A DNA stretch of 43,898 nt, taken from the NCBI GenBank assembly GCA_934796775.1, contig CAKVPH010000016.1:1-43898 (forward strand), written 5' to 3'. The position numbers and the translations under genes were made by a program. Below are positions 23,126 through 31,632 of the stretch, piece after piece. How positions within the stretch are numbered: position 1 is the stretch's first letter; each line of letters starts with the position of its first letter. The stretch is from an uncultured Clostridia bacterium (lineage in GTDB: Bacteria > Bacillota > Clostridia > Christensenellales > Borkfalkiaceae). The notes beneath the pieces were generated by a model. That model searched no databases. It had not been told where the DNA came from and was given only the letters and a program-made list of their open reading frames with translations.

Positions 23126-23500
23126 ATGAAACAGAAATTTTATATTTGCAGACATTGCGGCAATATCATCGCTTTCATTAAAAATACGGGCATTCCTGTT
23201 ATGTGCTGCGGACAGAAAATGGAGGAAATCGTTCCCGGATCGGTCGACGCGTCGCAGGAAAAACATGTCCCAGTTTACACCGTCGAAAACAACACGGTCA
23301 GCGTTAAAATCGGCTCCGTGCCTCACCCTATGACCGAAGAACACTATATCGAATGGGTATCTCTTCAGACCAGGCTCGGCAATCAGCGTAAAGAGCTCCG
23401 CCCCGGAGATAAGCCCGAGGTATGCTTTTCCGTTTGTCCGGACGATGAAGTCCAAGCCGTTTACGCTTACTGCAATCTTCACGGACTTTGGAAAGCCTGA
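23126..23500 (+). CDS. dfx: desulfoferrodoxin (superoxide reductase)
   Basis: Two-iron superoxide reductase, 124 residues. The N-terminal desulforedoxin-type site has ICRHCGN and MCCGQKM (four Cys). The C-terminal catalytic iron site uses the His residues of EKHVPVYT, VPHPMTEEHYI and the Cys/His of YCNLHGLW. It converts superoxide to peroxide without releasing oxygen, feeding rubrerythrin. AAGGAGA stands seven bases ahead of the start, 42 bases after rubrerythrin, so one transcript is likely. Confidence 0.97.
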   Translation: MKQKFYICRHCGNIIAFIKNTGIPVMCCGQKMEEIVPGSVDASQEKHVPVYTVENNTVSVKIGSVPHPMTEEHYIEWVSLQTRLGNQRKELRPGDKPEVCFSVCPDDEVQAVYAYCNLHGLWKA

Positions 23501-23543
23501 AACAGGAAAATTCTGAAATCGTTTGTCATCGCCGGAGGAAAAA

Positions 23544-24005
23544 ATGCTCGAAACAGGAATTAAAGCGCCGGATTTTACGCTTCCAGATAAAGACGGAAAG
23601 CTTATAAAGCTAAGCGATTTTCTCGGGAAAAAAGTTGTTCTTTATTTTTATCCCAAGGATAACACACCCGGCTGTACGCGGCAGGCATGCGCATTTGCTG
23701 AAAAGCACGCTTCTTTTTCCGAAATCAATGCCGTCATCGTGGGAGTAAGTAAAGATACGCCCGCTTCTCACGAAAAATTTGCCGAAAAATACTCTCTGCC
23801 TTTCGTTCTGCTTTCAGATGTCGCTCTCGATGCGATCAGGGCTTACGACGTCTGGCAAGAGAAAAAGCTTTACGGTAAAACGTTTTTCGGCGTAGTCAGA
23901 AGCACGTATATTATCGACGAAAAAGGATTCATAGAAAAGGCTATTCCAAAAGTAAAGCCCGACTCCAACCCGCAGGAGGTTCTCGATTATCTCCTCGGCA
24001 AATAA
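23544..24005 (+). CDS. bcp: thioredoxin-dependent peroxiredoxin (Bcp/PrxQ type)
   Basis: Peroxiredoxin of the Bcp/PrxQ subfamily, 153 residues. The peroxidatic site is FYPKDNTPGCTRQACAF, with a second Cys five residues after the first as in PrxQ enzymes that form an intramolecular disulfide. The region KLYGKTFFGVVRSTYIID is also typical. ATG at 23544 follows GGAGG; an in-frame start at 23523 overlaps that signal. It is the third gene of the cassette, 43 bases after desulfoferrodoxin, and removes organic and hydrogen peroxides. Confidence 0.95.
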   Translation: MLETGIKAPDFTLPDKDGKLIKLSDFLGKKVVLYFYPKDNTPGCTRQACAFAEKHASFSEINAVIVGVSKDTPASHEKFAEKYSLPFVLLSDVALDAIRAYDVWQEKKLYGKTFFGVVRSTYIIDEKGFIEKAIPKVKPDSNPQEVLDYLLGK

Positions 24006-24032
24006 AACAACCCTCATAAAACTAATAAGAGG

Positions 24033-24057
24033 CAGCCGACCGTATCGCCGTCGGCTG
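24033..24057 (+). promoter_or_regulatory. hairpin before flavodiiron gene
   Basis: CAGCCGAC (24033-24040) pairs perfectly with GTCGGCTG (24050-24057) over nine bases. It ends nine bases before the ATG and no T run follows, so it is not an ordinary terminator. It may affect translation or RNA processing between the two genes. Confidence 0.6.
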
Positions 24058-24066
24058 ATTAAAAAA

Positions 24067-25857
24067 ATGGAAATATCAAACAGCATCAGATATATAGGCG
24101 TTAACGACCGCAAAATAGACATATTTGAAAGTCAGTATACGGTACCCAACGGAGTATCGTATAATTCTTACGTTATCCTCGACGAAAAAATCGCCGTAAT
24201 GGATACCGTCGACGCACACTTCGCGCACGAATGGCTGGATAATCTCGACCGAGCTCTCGACGGAAGAAAACCGGATTATCTTATAGTCCAGCATATGGAG
24301 CCTGACCATTCGGCTAATATAGACAGCTTCCTTAAGGTTTATCCCGGCACTACCGTGGTCGCAACCGCAAAAGCCTTCGCTATGATGAAAAACTTCTTCG
24401 GCACGGACTTTTCCGAAAATAGAATCGTTGTAGGCGAAGGAAATACACTTTCTCTCGGCAAACATAGCCTTACCTTCGTTATGGCGCCTATGGTGCATTG
24501 GCCGGAAGTTATGGTAACCTACGAATCAACGGAAAAGATTCTGTTTTCCGCTGACGGTTTCGGAAAATTCGGCGCGCTTGACGCAAAGGAAGAATGGGCA
24601 GACGAAGCAAGAAGATATTATATAGGCATTGTAGGCAAATACGGCGGTCAGGTTCAGGCTCTCCTTAAAAAGGCTTCCGCATTGGACATAAAAACCATAT
24701 GCCCTCTTCACGGCCCCGTTCTTAAGGAAAACCTCGGATACTACCTGAAGCTTTACGATATCTGGTCTTCCTACGCGACGGAAGCGGACGGCATAGTCAT
24801 CGCATACACGTCGGTTTACGGTCACACCCGCAGAGCCGTGGAAATTCTCGCGGAGGAATTAAAGAAAAACGGCTGTCCGAAGGTTGTTACTTACGATCTG
24901 TCGAGAATTGATCAGTCCTACGCCGTTGCCGACGCTTTCAGATACGGAAAGCTTGTTCTCGCAACGACAACCTATAATGCGGATATTTTTCCGCCTATGC
25001 GCAGGTTTATCGATGCCCTGACCGAAAGGAATTACAAAAACCGTACCGTTGCTTTCATCGAAAACGGTTCTTGGGCTCCTCTTGCAACAAAAACGATGAA
25101 AACCATGCTGGAAAAATCCAAGGATATCACCTACACGAACGCAACCGTCAGAATTTTATCGGCGTTGAACGAGGAAAGCTCGGTAGAGCTTAAGGCGCTT
25201 TCCGACGAGCTTTCGATGGAATATATTGCCCACCGCGGTGAAGCCGCTAATAAAAACGATCTCTCCGCCCTCTTTAATCTCGGATACGGTCTTTACGTCG
25301 TTACGAGCAACGACGGTAAAAAAGATAACGGTCTTATCGTCAACACCGTTACACAGGTTACGAGCGAGCCTAACAGAGTTGCCGTTGTCATCAATAAGCA
25401 GAACTATTCCCACCATGTCATCAGGCAAACGGGAATTATGAACGTTAACTGTCTGAGCATAGACGCTCCCTTCAAGGTCTTTGAAGTATTCGGATTCCAG
25501 AGCGGCAGAAGCGTAGATAAATTTGCCGATTGCAAGCCCCTGAGAAGCGACAACGGATTGGTTTTTCTTCCTAAATATATCAATTCTTTCATGTCGCTCA
25601 AAGTAGAAAATTACATAGACCTCGGAACACACGGAATGTTTATTTGCGAAATCACCGAAGCCCGGGTTATTTCCGACAGAGAAACCATGACGTATACGTA
25701 TTATCAGAAAAACGTCAAGCCCAAGCCTCAAACCGAAGGAAAGAAAGGTTTTGTCTGCAAGGTCTGCGGTTATATTTACGAAGGCGACGAGCTTCCAGAG
25801 GACTATATCTGTCCGCTTTGTAAGCACGGCGCGGTAGACTTCGAGCCGATTGAATAA
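24067..25857 (+). CDS. flavodiiron protein with flavin reductase and rubredoxin modules
   Basis: 596-residue oxygen (or nitric oxide) reductase with its electron-transfer partners fused on. Residues about 1-245 form the metallo-beta-lactamase di-iron core, with HMEPDHSANIDSF, the His of MVHWPEVM, SADGFGKFG and CPLHGPV. Residues about 253-395 are a flavodoxin domain starting AYTSVYGHTRRAVEI. About 405-545 resemble a flavin reductase (LIVNTVTQVTSEPNRVAVVI). Residues 549-596 are a rubredoxin (FVCKVCGYIYEG, YICPLCKHG). No Shine-Dalgarno sequence is seen; a perfect hairpin ends nine bases before the ATG. It is last in the cassette and ends at a terminator. Confidence 0.95.
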   Translation: MEISNSIRYIGVNDRKIDIFESQYTVPNGVSYNSYVILDEKIAVMDTVDAHFAHEWLDNLDRALDGRKPDYLIVQHMEPDHSANIDSFLKVYPGTTVVATAKAFAMMKNFFGTDFSENRIVVGEGNTLSLGKHSLTFVMAPMVHWPEVMVTYESTEKILFSADGFGKFGALDAKEEWADEARRYYIGIVGKYGGQVQALLKKASALDIKTICPLHGPVLKENLGYYLKLYDIWSSYATEADGIVIAYTSVYGHTRRAVEILAEELKKNGCPKVVTYDLSRIDQSYAVADAFRYGKLVLATTTYNADIFPPMRRFIDALTERNYKNRTVAFIENGSWAPLATKTMKTMLEKSKDITYTNATVRILSALNEESSVELKALSDELSMEYIAHRGEAANKNDLSALFNLGYGLYVVTSNDGKKDNGLIVNTVTQVTSEPNRVAVVINKQNYSHHVIRQTGIMNVNCLSIDAPFKVFEVFGFQSGRSVDKFADCKPLRSDNGLVFLPKYINSFMSLKVENYIDLGTHGMFICEITEARVISDRETMTYTYYQKNVKPKPQTEGKKGFVCKVCGYIYEGDELPEDYICPLCKHGAVDFEPIE

Positions 25858-25892
25858 GACTTTGAATCTATAAAAACTATTAAAACACAACG

Positions 25893-25922
25893 AAAAAGCC
25901 CCGAGAATCATCGGGGTTTTTT
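25893..25922 (+). terminator. terminator of the oxygen-defence cassette
   Basis: GCCCCGA pairs with TCGGGG over a six-base loop, with AAAAA before and TTTTTT after. It lies 36 bases after the flavodiiron gene. Confidence 0.9.
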
Positions 25923-26104
25923 AAGGATATATATATACGTGGAGAAAACAACCCGTGATGAACGTCGTCTCCGCTTCGGGCTCCGCCCAATAGTAGCATT
26001 TCATATTTGCAAGCAATGACAAAATAAACTTGCTTTTGTATTATATCATCTAAAAAGTTGTTTTTCAACTGTTTTTATATCAAAGGGAAACCTTATAAGC
26101 AAAA

Positions 26105-26146
26105 GACCGACTGCGTTCGTAAGAGTGCGGTCGGTCATTTTTTCGT
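26105..26146 (+). terminator. strong hairpin with T run
   Basis: GACCGAC-T-GC pairs with GC-G-GTCGGTC over about a dozen bases, followed by ATTTTTTC. No gene immediately precedes it on plus, so it may be left from the acquired segment. Confidence 0.65.
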
Positions 26147-26281
26147 TGATTAAGTCGGAGAAAATCATACGCTCCTTATCGTGCAAAAATCCTTTTTGTG
26201 CAATCGTTAAAGGTTTGAGATTTTTCAAAGCGAGTGAAGAACAAATCCCTACGGCGATGAGCGAAGAAACAACAAAAAGGG

Positions 26282-26363
26282 TAAACTGCCACGAAAACGG
26301 CAATTTACCCCTGTTTTGCATAGAAAAAGACACACGCGGCGGAGCTAAATACGCTCCTTTTGC
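26282..26363 (+). repeat. direct repeat, right copy (pairs with 22065)
   Basis: 82 bases about 94% identical to 22065-22145 by eye, placed 4217 bases away. It lies within and beyond the terminator of tRNA-Leu, so the repeat probably derives from the downstream flank of this tRNA gene. Confidence 0.9.
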
Positions 26364-26372
26364 GTGTGTCTT
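26327..26372 (-). terminator. tRNA-Leu terminator
   Basis: On minus, AAGACACACGC pairs with GCGTGTGTCTT, enclosing an inner GGAGC/GCTCC hairpin, and is followed by TTTTTC. It starts three bases after the CCA end of the tRNA. Confidence 0.85.
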
Positions 26373-26374
26373 GA

Positions 26375-26461
26375 TGGTGCGGGTGACAGGACTTGAACCT
26401 GCACAACGTTGCCGTTATAAGAACCTGAATCTTACGCGTCTGCCAATTTCACCACACCCGC
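26375..26461 (-). tRNA. tRNA-Leu (anticodon CAG)
   Basis: The 87-base minus-strand sequence folds as a class II tRNA: acceptor GCGGGTG with CACCCGC, D-arm with AATTGGCAGA, anticodon stem TAAGA/TCTTA around the loop TTCAGGT (anticodon CAG, reading CTG), a long variable arm with AACG/CGTT, the T-arm GCAGG-TTCAAGT-CCTGT, discriminator A and an encoded CCA. A promoter and a terminator flank it. It marks the right edge of the oxygen-defence island. Confidence 0.96.
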
Positions 26462-26516
26462 ATATTAAATTTATCTTGCCCCTGAAGCACTAATCGCTCT
26501 TAAAAGAACTTTTTAT

Positions 26517-26545
26517 ATTATATCAAATACTCGCACCTTTTGCAA
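26517..26545 (-). promoter_or_regulatory. promoter of tRNA-Leu
   Basis: On minus: TTGCAA (26545-26540), 17 bases, TATAAT (26522-26517), with a start expected about 50 bases before the tRNA. Confidence 0.75.
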
Positions 26546-26644
26546 GGATTTTAAACGTAAATTTTTCTTTTTTAAATTATCACGCAAATAACGCGATCTT
26601 TCGGCGGTAAAAACCGAAATATCGCGTTAAATAAACGCATTATA

Positions 26645-28441
26645 TCAACTTATAAGTTCATATTGACTGTTGTAAATTTCGCTGTACAGTCCGCCTTTAT
26701 TCAATAATTCTTCATGCGTGCCTTTTTCGACTATATCACCCTTATCCACAACAAGTATTATGTCCGCATTTACTACCGTAGACAATCTGTGCGCAATTAC
26801 AAACGACGTTCTGCCCTGCATAAGTTCGTCCATTGTCTGCTGAATTAAAAGTTCCGTTCGGGTATCTACGTTTGACGTAGCTTCGTCTAAAATCAGAATT
26901 TTTCGATCCGATAAATATGCGCGAGCAATGGTTAAAAGTTGCTTTTGTCCGCCTGAGATATTCGCGCTGTCTTCATTGATAACGGTACTATAGCCCTCTT
27001 TTAGTGAATTTATGAACCCGTCTATATGTGCCTTTTCGCACGCGCGCTCAACCTCTTTTAAGCTCGCGCCGTCCTTGCCTAAAGCCACGTTTTCAAATAT
27101 TGTGCCTTTAAAAAGCCAGGTATCCTGAAGCACCATTGAAAAGTATGAGCGCAAAGTTTCGCGCGGCATTTCGCGTATATCTCCACTGCCTATTTGTATG
27201 CTTCCGCCGTCTATTTCGTAAAAACGCATAAGCAAGTTGACGATGGTTGTTTTTCCCGCTCCGGTTGCACCGACTATTGCAACTTTTTGCCCTTCTTTTG
27301 CAGTAAAATTAAGATCTTTTATAAGCGGTTTTTCGGAATCGTAAGAAAATTTTACGTCTTTAAAAGTTACGTCGAGCGAATTTACGGGCGACGAGTCTTT
27401 TCCGTCCTCGGGCATTTCTTTTTCATCAAAAATTTCGTAAACTCTTTTTGCCGAAGAAATGGTTCCCTGCATCTGCGAAAAACCGCTCGCAATACTTTCC
27501 AAAGGCCCCGCAAACATCTGGGCATAAAGCACCAGACTAACCACCGTACCGACCGCCAAAGTGCCGTTAATCGCCATATAGCCGCCTATTACGCAAATTA
27601 AAATATACGCAACCGCGTTGGTAAAAGTAATGATGGGAGCAACCGTGCTTTGCATATAGTCGCCGCGGCTTCGCTTTTCGGCATAAACTTTGGCAAGCGA
27701 TTCATACTTTTTAAAACGGCTTTTTTCAAGCGAAAAAGTTTTAACCGTGGCAAAGCCCGCAAAATCTTCTTCTGCAACCGAATAAATCTTTCCGTTTATC
27801 TCGCGCGACTCGTCAAAGTATTTTTCGCTGCGCTTTGATAAACGCGACGCAATAAAAACCGACACCGGCACAACGCAGATTATAACTGCGGCAAGCACGG
27901 GGCTTTCCATAAAAATAATTACCGAAATACCCGTAAGTTTTATTATTCCGTTCACTATTGCGTCTACAATACCGTAAATGGGCGAAGACATCCAGGACAC
28001 GTCGTCCATCATTCTTGATAAAATTTCGCCCGTGGGCGTTTTATCTATATAAGAAACGGGAACGCGAAGTATTTTTGCGCTTATGCCTACCCTTAAACCG
28101 TATGTAAAATAGCGAGAAGTGGCGTTGCAGTTTACCACCGTTGAGCAAACCGTAACGACCGACGAAGCAATATAAATTAAAGCCAGCAAAATACATGCGG
28201 TTGAAAAATTTTCGGATATTTTAGTGCCGTCTGCCCACAAATCGTATAGCTCGCCTGTTAAAAAGCCTATTATTTTAGGAGTTAAAAGCGATAATCCGAT
28301 TGAAATCAAGCTTAAAAGCACGACTATGGCAAGTAAGCCCCTGATATTTTTCATATCTTTCAGAATGCGAAAAAACACCGCCGTGCCTGATTTTTGCTTT
28401 GATTTTTTATTTTTTATTGATATATTTTCAGTATTACTCAT
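26645..28441 (-). CDS. ABC exporter half-transporter, catalytic-type subunit
   Basis: 598 residues: a six-helix membrane domain (about 20-335) with the coupling-helix segment ILRVPVSYIDKTPTGEILSR, then an ATPase domain. Walker A is GATGAGKTT, the Q-loop is in FSMVLQDTWLF, the signature is ISGGQKQ, Walker B is ILILDEATS with the catalytic Glu, and the switch His is in IAHRLS. No strong Shine-Dalgarno sequence precedes the start. It follows the second half-transporter by 91 bases, and the two should form a heterodimer. This subunit keeps the catalytic Glu and switch His. Substrate unknown; peptides, lipids or drugs are typical. Confidence 0.93.
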   Translation of the reverse strand: MSNTENISIKNKKSKQKSGTAVFFRILKDMKNIRGLLAIVVLLSLISIGLSLLTPKIIGFLTGELYDLWADGTKISENFSTACILLALIYIASSVVTVCSTVVNCNATSRYFTYGLRVGISAKILRVPVSYIDKTPTGEILSRMMDDVSWMSSPIYGIVDAIVNGIIKLTGISVIIFMESPVLAAVIICVVPVSVFIASRLSKRSEKYFDESREINGKIYSVAEEDFAGFATVKTFSLEKSRFKKYESLAKVYAEKRSRGDYMQSTVAPIITFTNAVAYILICVIGGYMAINGTLAVGTVVSLVLYAQMFAGPLESIASGFSQMQGTISSAKRVYEIFDEKEMPEDGKDSSPVNSLDVTFKDVKFSYDSEKPLIKDLNFTAKEGQKVAIVGATGAGKTTIVNLLMRFYEIDGGSIQIGSGDIREMPRETLRSYFSMVLQDTWLFKGTIFENVALGKDGASLKEVERACEKAHIDGFINSLKEGYSTVINEDSANISGGQKQLLTIARAYLSDRKILILDEATSNVDTRTELLIQQTMDELMQGRTSFVIAHRLSTVVNADIILVVDKGDIVEKGTHEELLNKGGLYSEIYNSQYELIS

Positions 28442-28532
28442 AATTGTTTAAATATTTTTAGTTTATCAGTCCGCTTTTATCCTATTCAGCTGCCGATAAT
28501 CGCGTTTTACTAAAAAACCAAGCCGCAGCTTT

Positions 28533-30251
28533 TTAAACTTTTGCGCCGAGTTGCGAGCGGTATAACTCGCGATAAATTTCGCTTGAATTTAAAAGTTCGT
28601 TATGCGTACCCGCGTTTACGCATTTGCCGCCGTCGAAAACGTAAATTCTGTCGCACTTCATGGCGGTTGCTATTCTTTGAGTTATGATAAGCTGTTTTTT
28701 GCCGGCCAAAAATTCGTTAAGACGTTTTCTGAGCTTGCTTTCGGTAAGATAATCGAGCGCGGAGAAACTGTCGTCAAAAACGTAAAGCGACGCGTTTTTA
28801 AAAATGGTTCTTGCTATATTAACGCGTTGTTTTTGCCCGCCCGAAAGATTTGAGCCGGACTGTTTGAGTTCGTGATAAAGTCCGCCTTCTTTTTCGCTTA
28901 CAAACTCTTTAAGCTGAGCTATTTCAATGATTTTTTGCACTTCTTCGTCAGACACGGAATCGTTAAACGCGGTTACGTTCTCTTTTAAGGTCCCCTGAAA
29001 AATCATAGCTTTCTGAAGAGCAACCGAAACGCTTTGTCGAATATCTGCAATATCAAGCGAGTTGTAATTTCTATTGCCTAAATAAATATTTCCGCTTGTG
29101 GGGCGATAAAAACCGCAAAGGAGTTTTATAAGCGTACTTTTACCGCTGCCCGTACCGCCTATAACGCCGACTTTTTCGCCGTTTTTAACGCTCATGGTAA
29201 TATCTTTTAAAACAAGCACGTCACTACCGTCGGGATAGTGAAAGGAAAGGTTTTCTATTTTTAAATCCCCGTTTAAAACTTCGCCTTTTTTATCGCTTCT
29301 TTCGGCACCTTTAAGTTCAAGAACCTGTCTTACGCGTTTAGAGCTTACAGAAACGTGAGGTATAAGTACAAGCCCCCAACTTAAAACTATTAACCCGTTT
29401 AATATAAGACCTATGTACTGAACGCAGGCTATTACGTCGCCCGCGGTAAACGCGCTTTGATAGCTTATATGTTTTGAAGAAAAGTAAATAATAGCAACCG
29501 TTGCTACGTTAAGCAGCAAAGATGCAAACGGAGCAAGAAATCCGCTTAAAATATTTGAGCGTATATAGGATTTTACCATTTCTTTAGTGGCGTAAGCTAT
29601 TTTTTCGTGCTTTTGTTTTTCTTTATCAAACGCGCGAAGCACCCTTATACCCGAAAGACGCTCGCGAACGTGGCGGTTCTGCTCGTCGGTAAATTTGTTG
29701 GCTCGCTCCCAAAGCTTATTGATTTTTTTCGCAATTAAATACGCAAGCGCAAGCACGAGCGGCGAAACGGAAAGCATTATTAAACCTATAACCGGATTTT
29801 TTGTTATAACCAAAATTACGCCGCCTATAAAGGTTATGGGAACGTTTATAAGCGTGTAAATAGCCGCACTGCCTACGTCGCGCAGAATAAAAATGTCTTC
29901 CGTCATTCTGGTAAGCATGCTCGAAGTTCCGATTGACGCAAACTCTTCAAACGAGAGCGAATTGATTTTTTCAAACATCTCCAGGCGAATATCGTATTCG
30001 ATTTCCGCTATCATTTTAGAATTTATTTTTGCTGTAAAAAACGATATTGAAAGCGCGACGACGGCAAGTATTCCCATAACGATACTGCTTGAAAGCACCA
30101 CGCTTCCGTCTGAATTTTTTATGCCGTCGGTTACTATTCTGCTCATTTCGTACGGCATAAACAAAGCGCAAAGCGCGGCTCCGCCATAAAGTAGTGCAAG
30201 AAGCAGCAGCTTTGCCTTATGCTTTTTATAAAAATATAGTATAATTTTCAT
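28533..30251 (-). CDS. ABC exporter half-transporter with degenerate ATP site
   Basis: 572 residues: six membrane helices (about 10-310) and an ATPase domain with Walker A GGTGSGKST and signature LSGGQKQR. Walker B reads LYVFDDSFSAL, with Asp in place of the catalytic Glu, and the switch His is replaced by Gln in IITQRIAT. These two changes mark the partner that holds the weak site in heterodimeric exporters such as TM287/288. AGGA precedes the start. It lies upstream of the catalytic-type subunit and downstream of the cation transporter, separated from the latter by a core element. Confidence 0.93.
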   Translation of the reverse strand: MKIILYFYKKHKAKLLLLALLYGGAALCALFMPYEMSRIVTDGIKNSDGSVVLSSSIVMGILAVVALSISFFTAKINSKMIAEIEYDIRLEMFEKINSLSFEEFASIGTSSMLTRMTEDIFILRDVGSAAIYTLINVPITFIGGVILVITKNPVIGLIMLSVSPLVLALAYLIAKKINKLWERANKFTDEQNRHVRERLSGIRVLRAFDKEKQKHEKIAYATKEMVKSYIRSNILSGFLAPFASLLLNVATVAIIYFSSKHISYQSAFTAGDVIACVQYIGLILNGLIVLSWGLVLIPHVSVSSKRVRQVLELKGAERSDKKGEVLNGDLKIENLSFHYPDGSDVLVLKDITMSVKNGEKVGVIGGTGSGKSTLIKLLCGFYRPTSGNIYLGNRNYNSLDIADIRQSVSVALQKAMIFQGTLKENVTAFNDSVSDEEVQKIIEIAQLKEFVSEKEGGLYHELKQSGSNLSGGQKQRVNIARTIFKNASLYVFDDSFSALDYLTESKLRKRLNEFLAGKKQLIITQRIATAMKCDRIYVFDGGKCVNAGTHNELLNSSEIYRELYRSQLGAKV

Positions 30252-30283
30252 TGTGTTTTCCTGTAATTCACTCAGTAAAACAC

Positions 30284-30312
30284 CCGATAATCGACTTATA
30301 GCCGCACTTTTA
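30284..30312 (-). repeat. dispersed core element, exact core
   Basis: Minus strand: AAAAGTGCGG, the exact core CTATAAGTCGATTAT (30287-30301), then CGG and GTG. It lies about 20 bases after the stop codon of the cation transporter, on its sense strand. Confidence 0.8.
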
Positions 30313-30332
30313 AGTTCGGCTTTATTTTTCGC

Positions 30333-31502
30333 TCATTCTGTAAACGAGCGTTCGACATGGCAAACCGGATTGAGATTACCGGGGAGTTTATCAGTTTGTT
30401 TTTTTATCATTTCTGAAATCGCAGTTTCAGTAAGTTTACAGTTTTGCGGGATTAAAACATCAAAAATAAGATTAGTGTGAGTGTTTCCGTTTACTATTCT
30501 GAAATCGTGAACCTGAAATTCGGGATTGATATCATTTACTATTTTTTCAATTTTTTCTCTTAACTCGTCCGTCTTTTTATCGCCAACGGCTACGGGATCC
30601 ATATGTATAACGGCAAGGCATTGATATTTTTCGCCAAGCTCGCGTTCGATATTATCTATCTGGTCATGTGCCTGCAAGATATCCTCTCTCGAATCAACTT
30701 CGGCATGGAGCGAAATAATACGTCTGCCTGCACCGTAATTGTGTACTATAAGATCGTGAACGCCGATTATGCAATCGTGCGATTTTACCGTTTCGCATAT
30801 TTCCTTAACGTATTCGGGATCGGGAGCCTTACCAAGCAACAACCCAACTGTCTCTTTTGCGGAAGAATATCCGTTGAATATAATAAATACGGCAACTATC
30901 AGACCGCATATCGCATCGGTATGCCAGCCGAAAAACTTATAAAGTAACAGCGACAGTAATACTGCAAACGTTGCGACAGAATCGGTTAAACTGTCGGTTG
31001 CAACGGCGCGCATGGCGGCAGAATCAATCGCCTTTGCCGTGCGGTTGTTATATATAAACATATATAACTTTATAACGATAGACACCGCTAAAATTACAAC
31101 CGAAAGAGTGGAAAAATTTATATCTTCGGGTGTGATAATCTTTTCTATCGAGCTTTTGATAAGTTCGAAGCCGACCATAAAAATAAGCATTGAAACTATA
31201 AAGCCCGAAATATATTCCATTCTGCCATGCCCGAAAGGATGCTCTTTATCGGTAGGTTTAACCGAGACCTTAAAACCGATAAAAGATATTACCGAAGATG
31301 CGGCGTCGGTTAAGTTGTTGAATGCGTCGGCTATAACGGAAATTGCCCCCGTTAAAATGCCCGCCGCCATTTTTCCCGCAAAGAGAAAAAAGTTTAAAAC
31401 GACGCCTATGCCGCCCGATAAAAGTCCGTAATGCTCTCTGACTTTTGGATCGGAATAATTTTTATAATCCTTTATAAATAGTTTTGCAAGCAGTGTGAAC
31501 AT
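30333..31502 (-). CDS. cation diffusion facilitator family transporter
   Basis: 389 residues. The membrane part (about 30-215) has the family's metal-site pattern: ISVIADAFNNLTDAASSV in helix 2 (xxDxxxN) and DSLTDSVATF in helix 5 (DxxxD), plus the DKEHPFGHGRMEY cytosolic loop. The C-terminal 150 residues form the regulatory cytoplasmic domain. CDF proteins export Zn2+, Fe2+ or Mn2+ in exchange for protons; DxxxD with an Asn variant in helix 2 does not settle the metal. AGGAAGG precedes the start. An 18-base direct repeat lies 70-105 bases upstream and may be a control site. Confidence 0.92.
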   Translation of the reverse strand: MFTLLAKLFIKDYKNYSDPKVREHYGLLSGGIGVVLNFFLFAGKMAAGILTGAISVIADAFNNLTDAASSVISFIGFKVSVKPTDKEHPFGHGRMEYISGFIVSMLIFMVGFELIKSSIEKIITPEDINFSTLSVVILAVSIVIKLYMFIYNNRTAKAIDSAAMRAVATDSLTDSVATFAVLLSLLLYKFFGWHTDAICGLIVAVFIIFNGYSSAKETVGLLLGKAPDPEYVKEICETVKSHDCIIGVHDLIVHNYGAGRRIISLHAEVDSREDILQAHDQIDNIERELGEKYQCLAVIHMDPVAVGDKKTDELREKIEKIVNDINPEFQVHDFRIVNGNTHTNLIFDVLIPQNCKLTETAISEMIKKQTDKLPGNLNPVCHVERSFTE

Positions 31503-31570
31503 GTTTTCCCCTTCCTGTTCTTGTTTTATATTTCGGCTAAAAACGTTAAAAACAAAACGCCTTTTTGTTT

Positions 31571-31607
31571 TTTTATAAGATTACTCTTTTTTTATAATAT
31601 TACTCTT
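31571..31607. repeat. 18-base direct repeat upstream of CDF gene
   Basis: TTTTATAAGATTACTCTT (31571-31588) and TTTTATAATATTACTCTT (31590-31607) differ at one base, with a period of 19 bases. Position ahead of the cation transporter suggests operator sites or overlapping -10 elements. Confidence 0.7.
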
Positions 31608-31632
31608 AATTAAAACGTTTAAAAATAAGTTT

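Larger units (their letters stand above)
25858..26374. other. junction region right of the cassette
   Basis: No gene is supported. It holds two terminators (25893 and 26105) and the right copy of the 82-bp repeat with the tRNA-Leu terminator. Confidence 0.7.

Noticed and set aside
22607..23482. Long minus-strand open frame antisense to rubrerythrin and desulfoferrodoxin
   Set aside because: It is fully opposite two certain genes and its product has no recognisable domain.
26046..26333. Minus-strand open frame of 95 codons with a hydrophobic segment
   Set aside because: It begins inside the duplicated repeat and crosses a strong terminator; the same first residues appear at 22115 only because the DNA repeat is duplicated.
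26640..26665. CTTATAAGTTGATAT-like match at the end of the ABC gene
   Set aside because: Only the middle of the core matches and both flanks are absent.
28469..28512. Possible core element between the ABC genes
   Set aside because: AGTCCGC and GATAATCGCG resemble the ends, but the centre differs in length and sequence, so it is too diverged to call.
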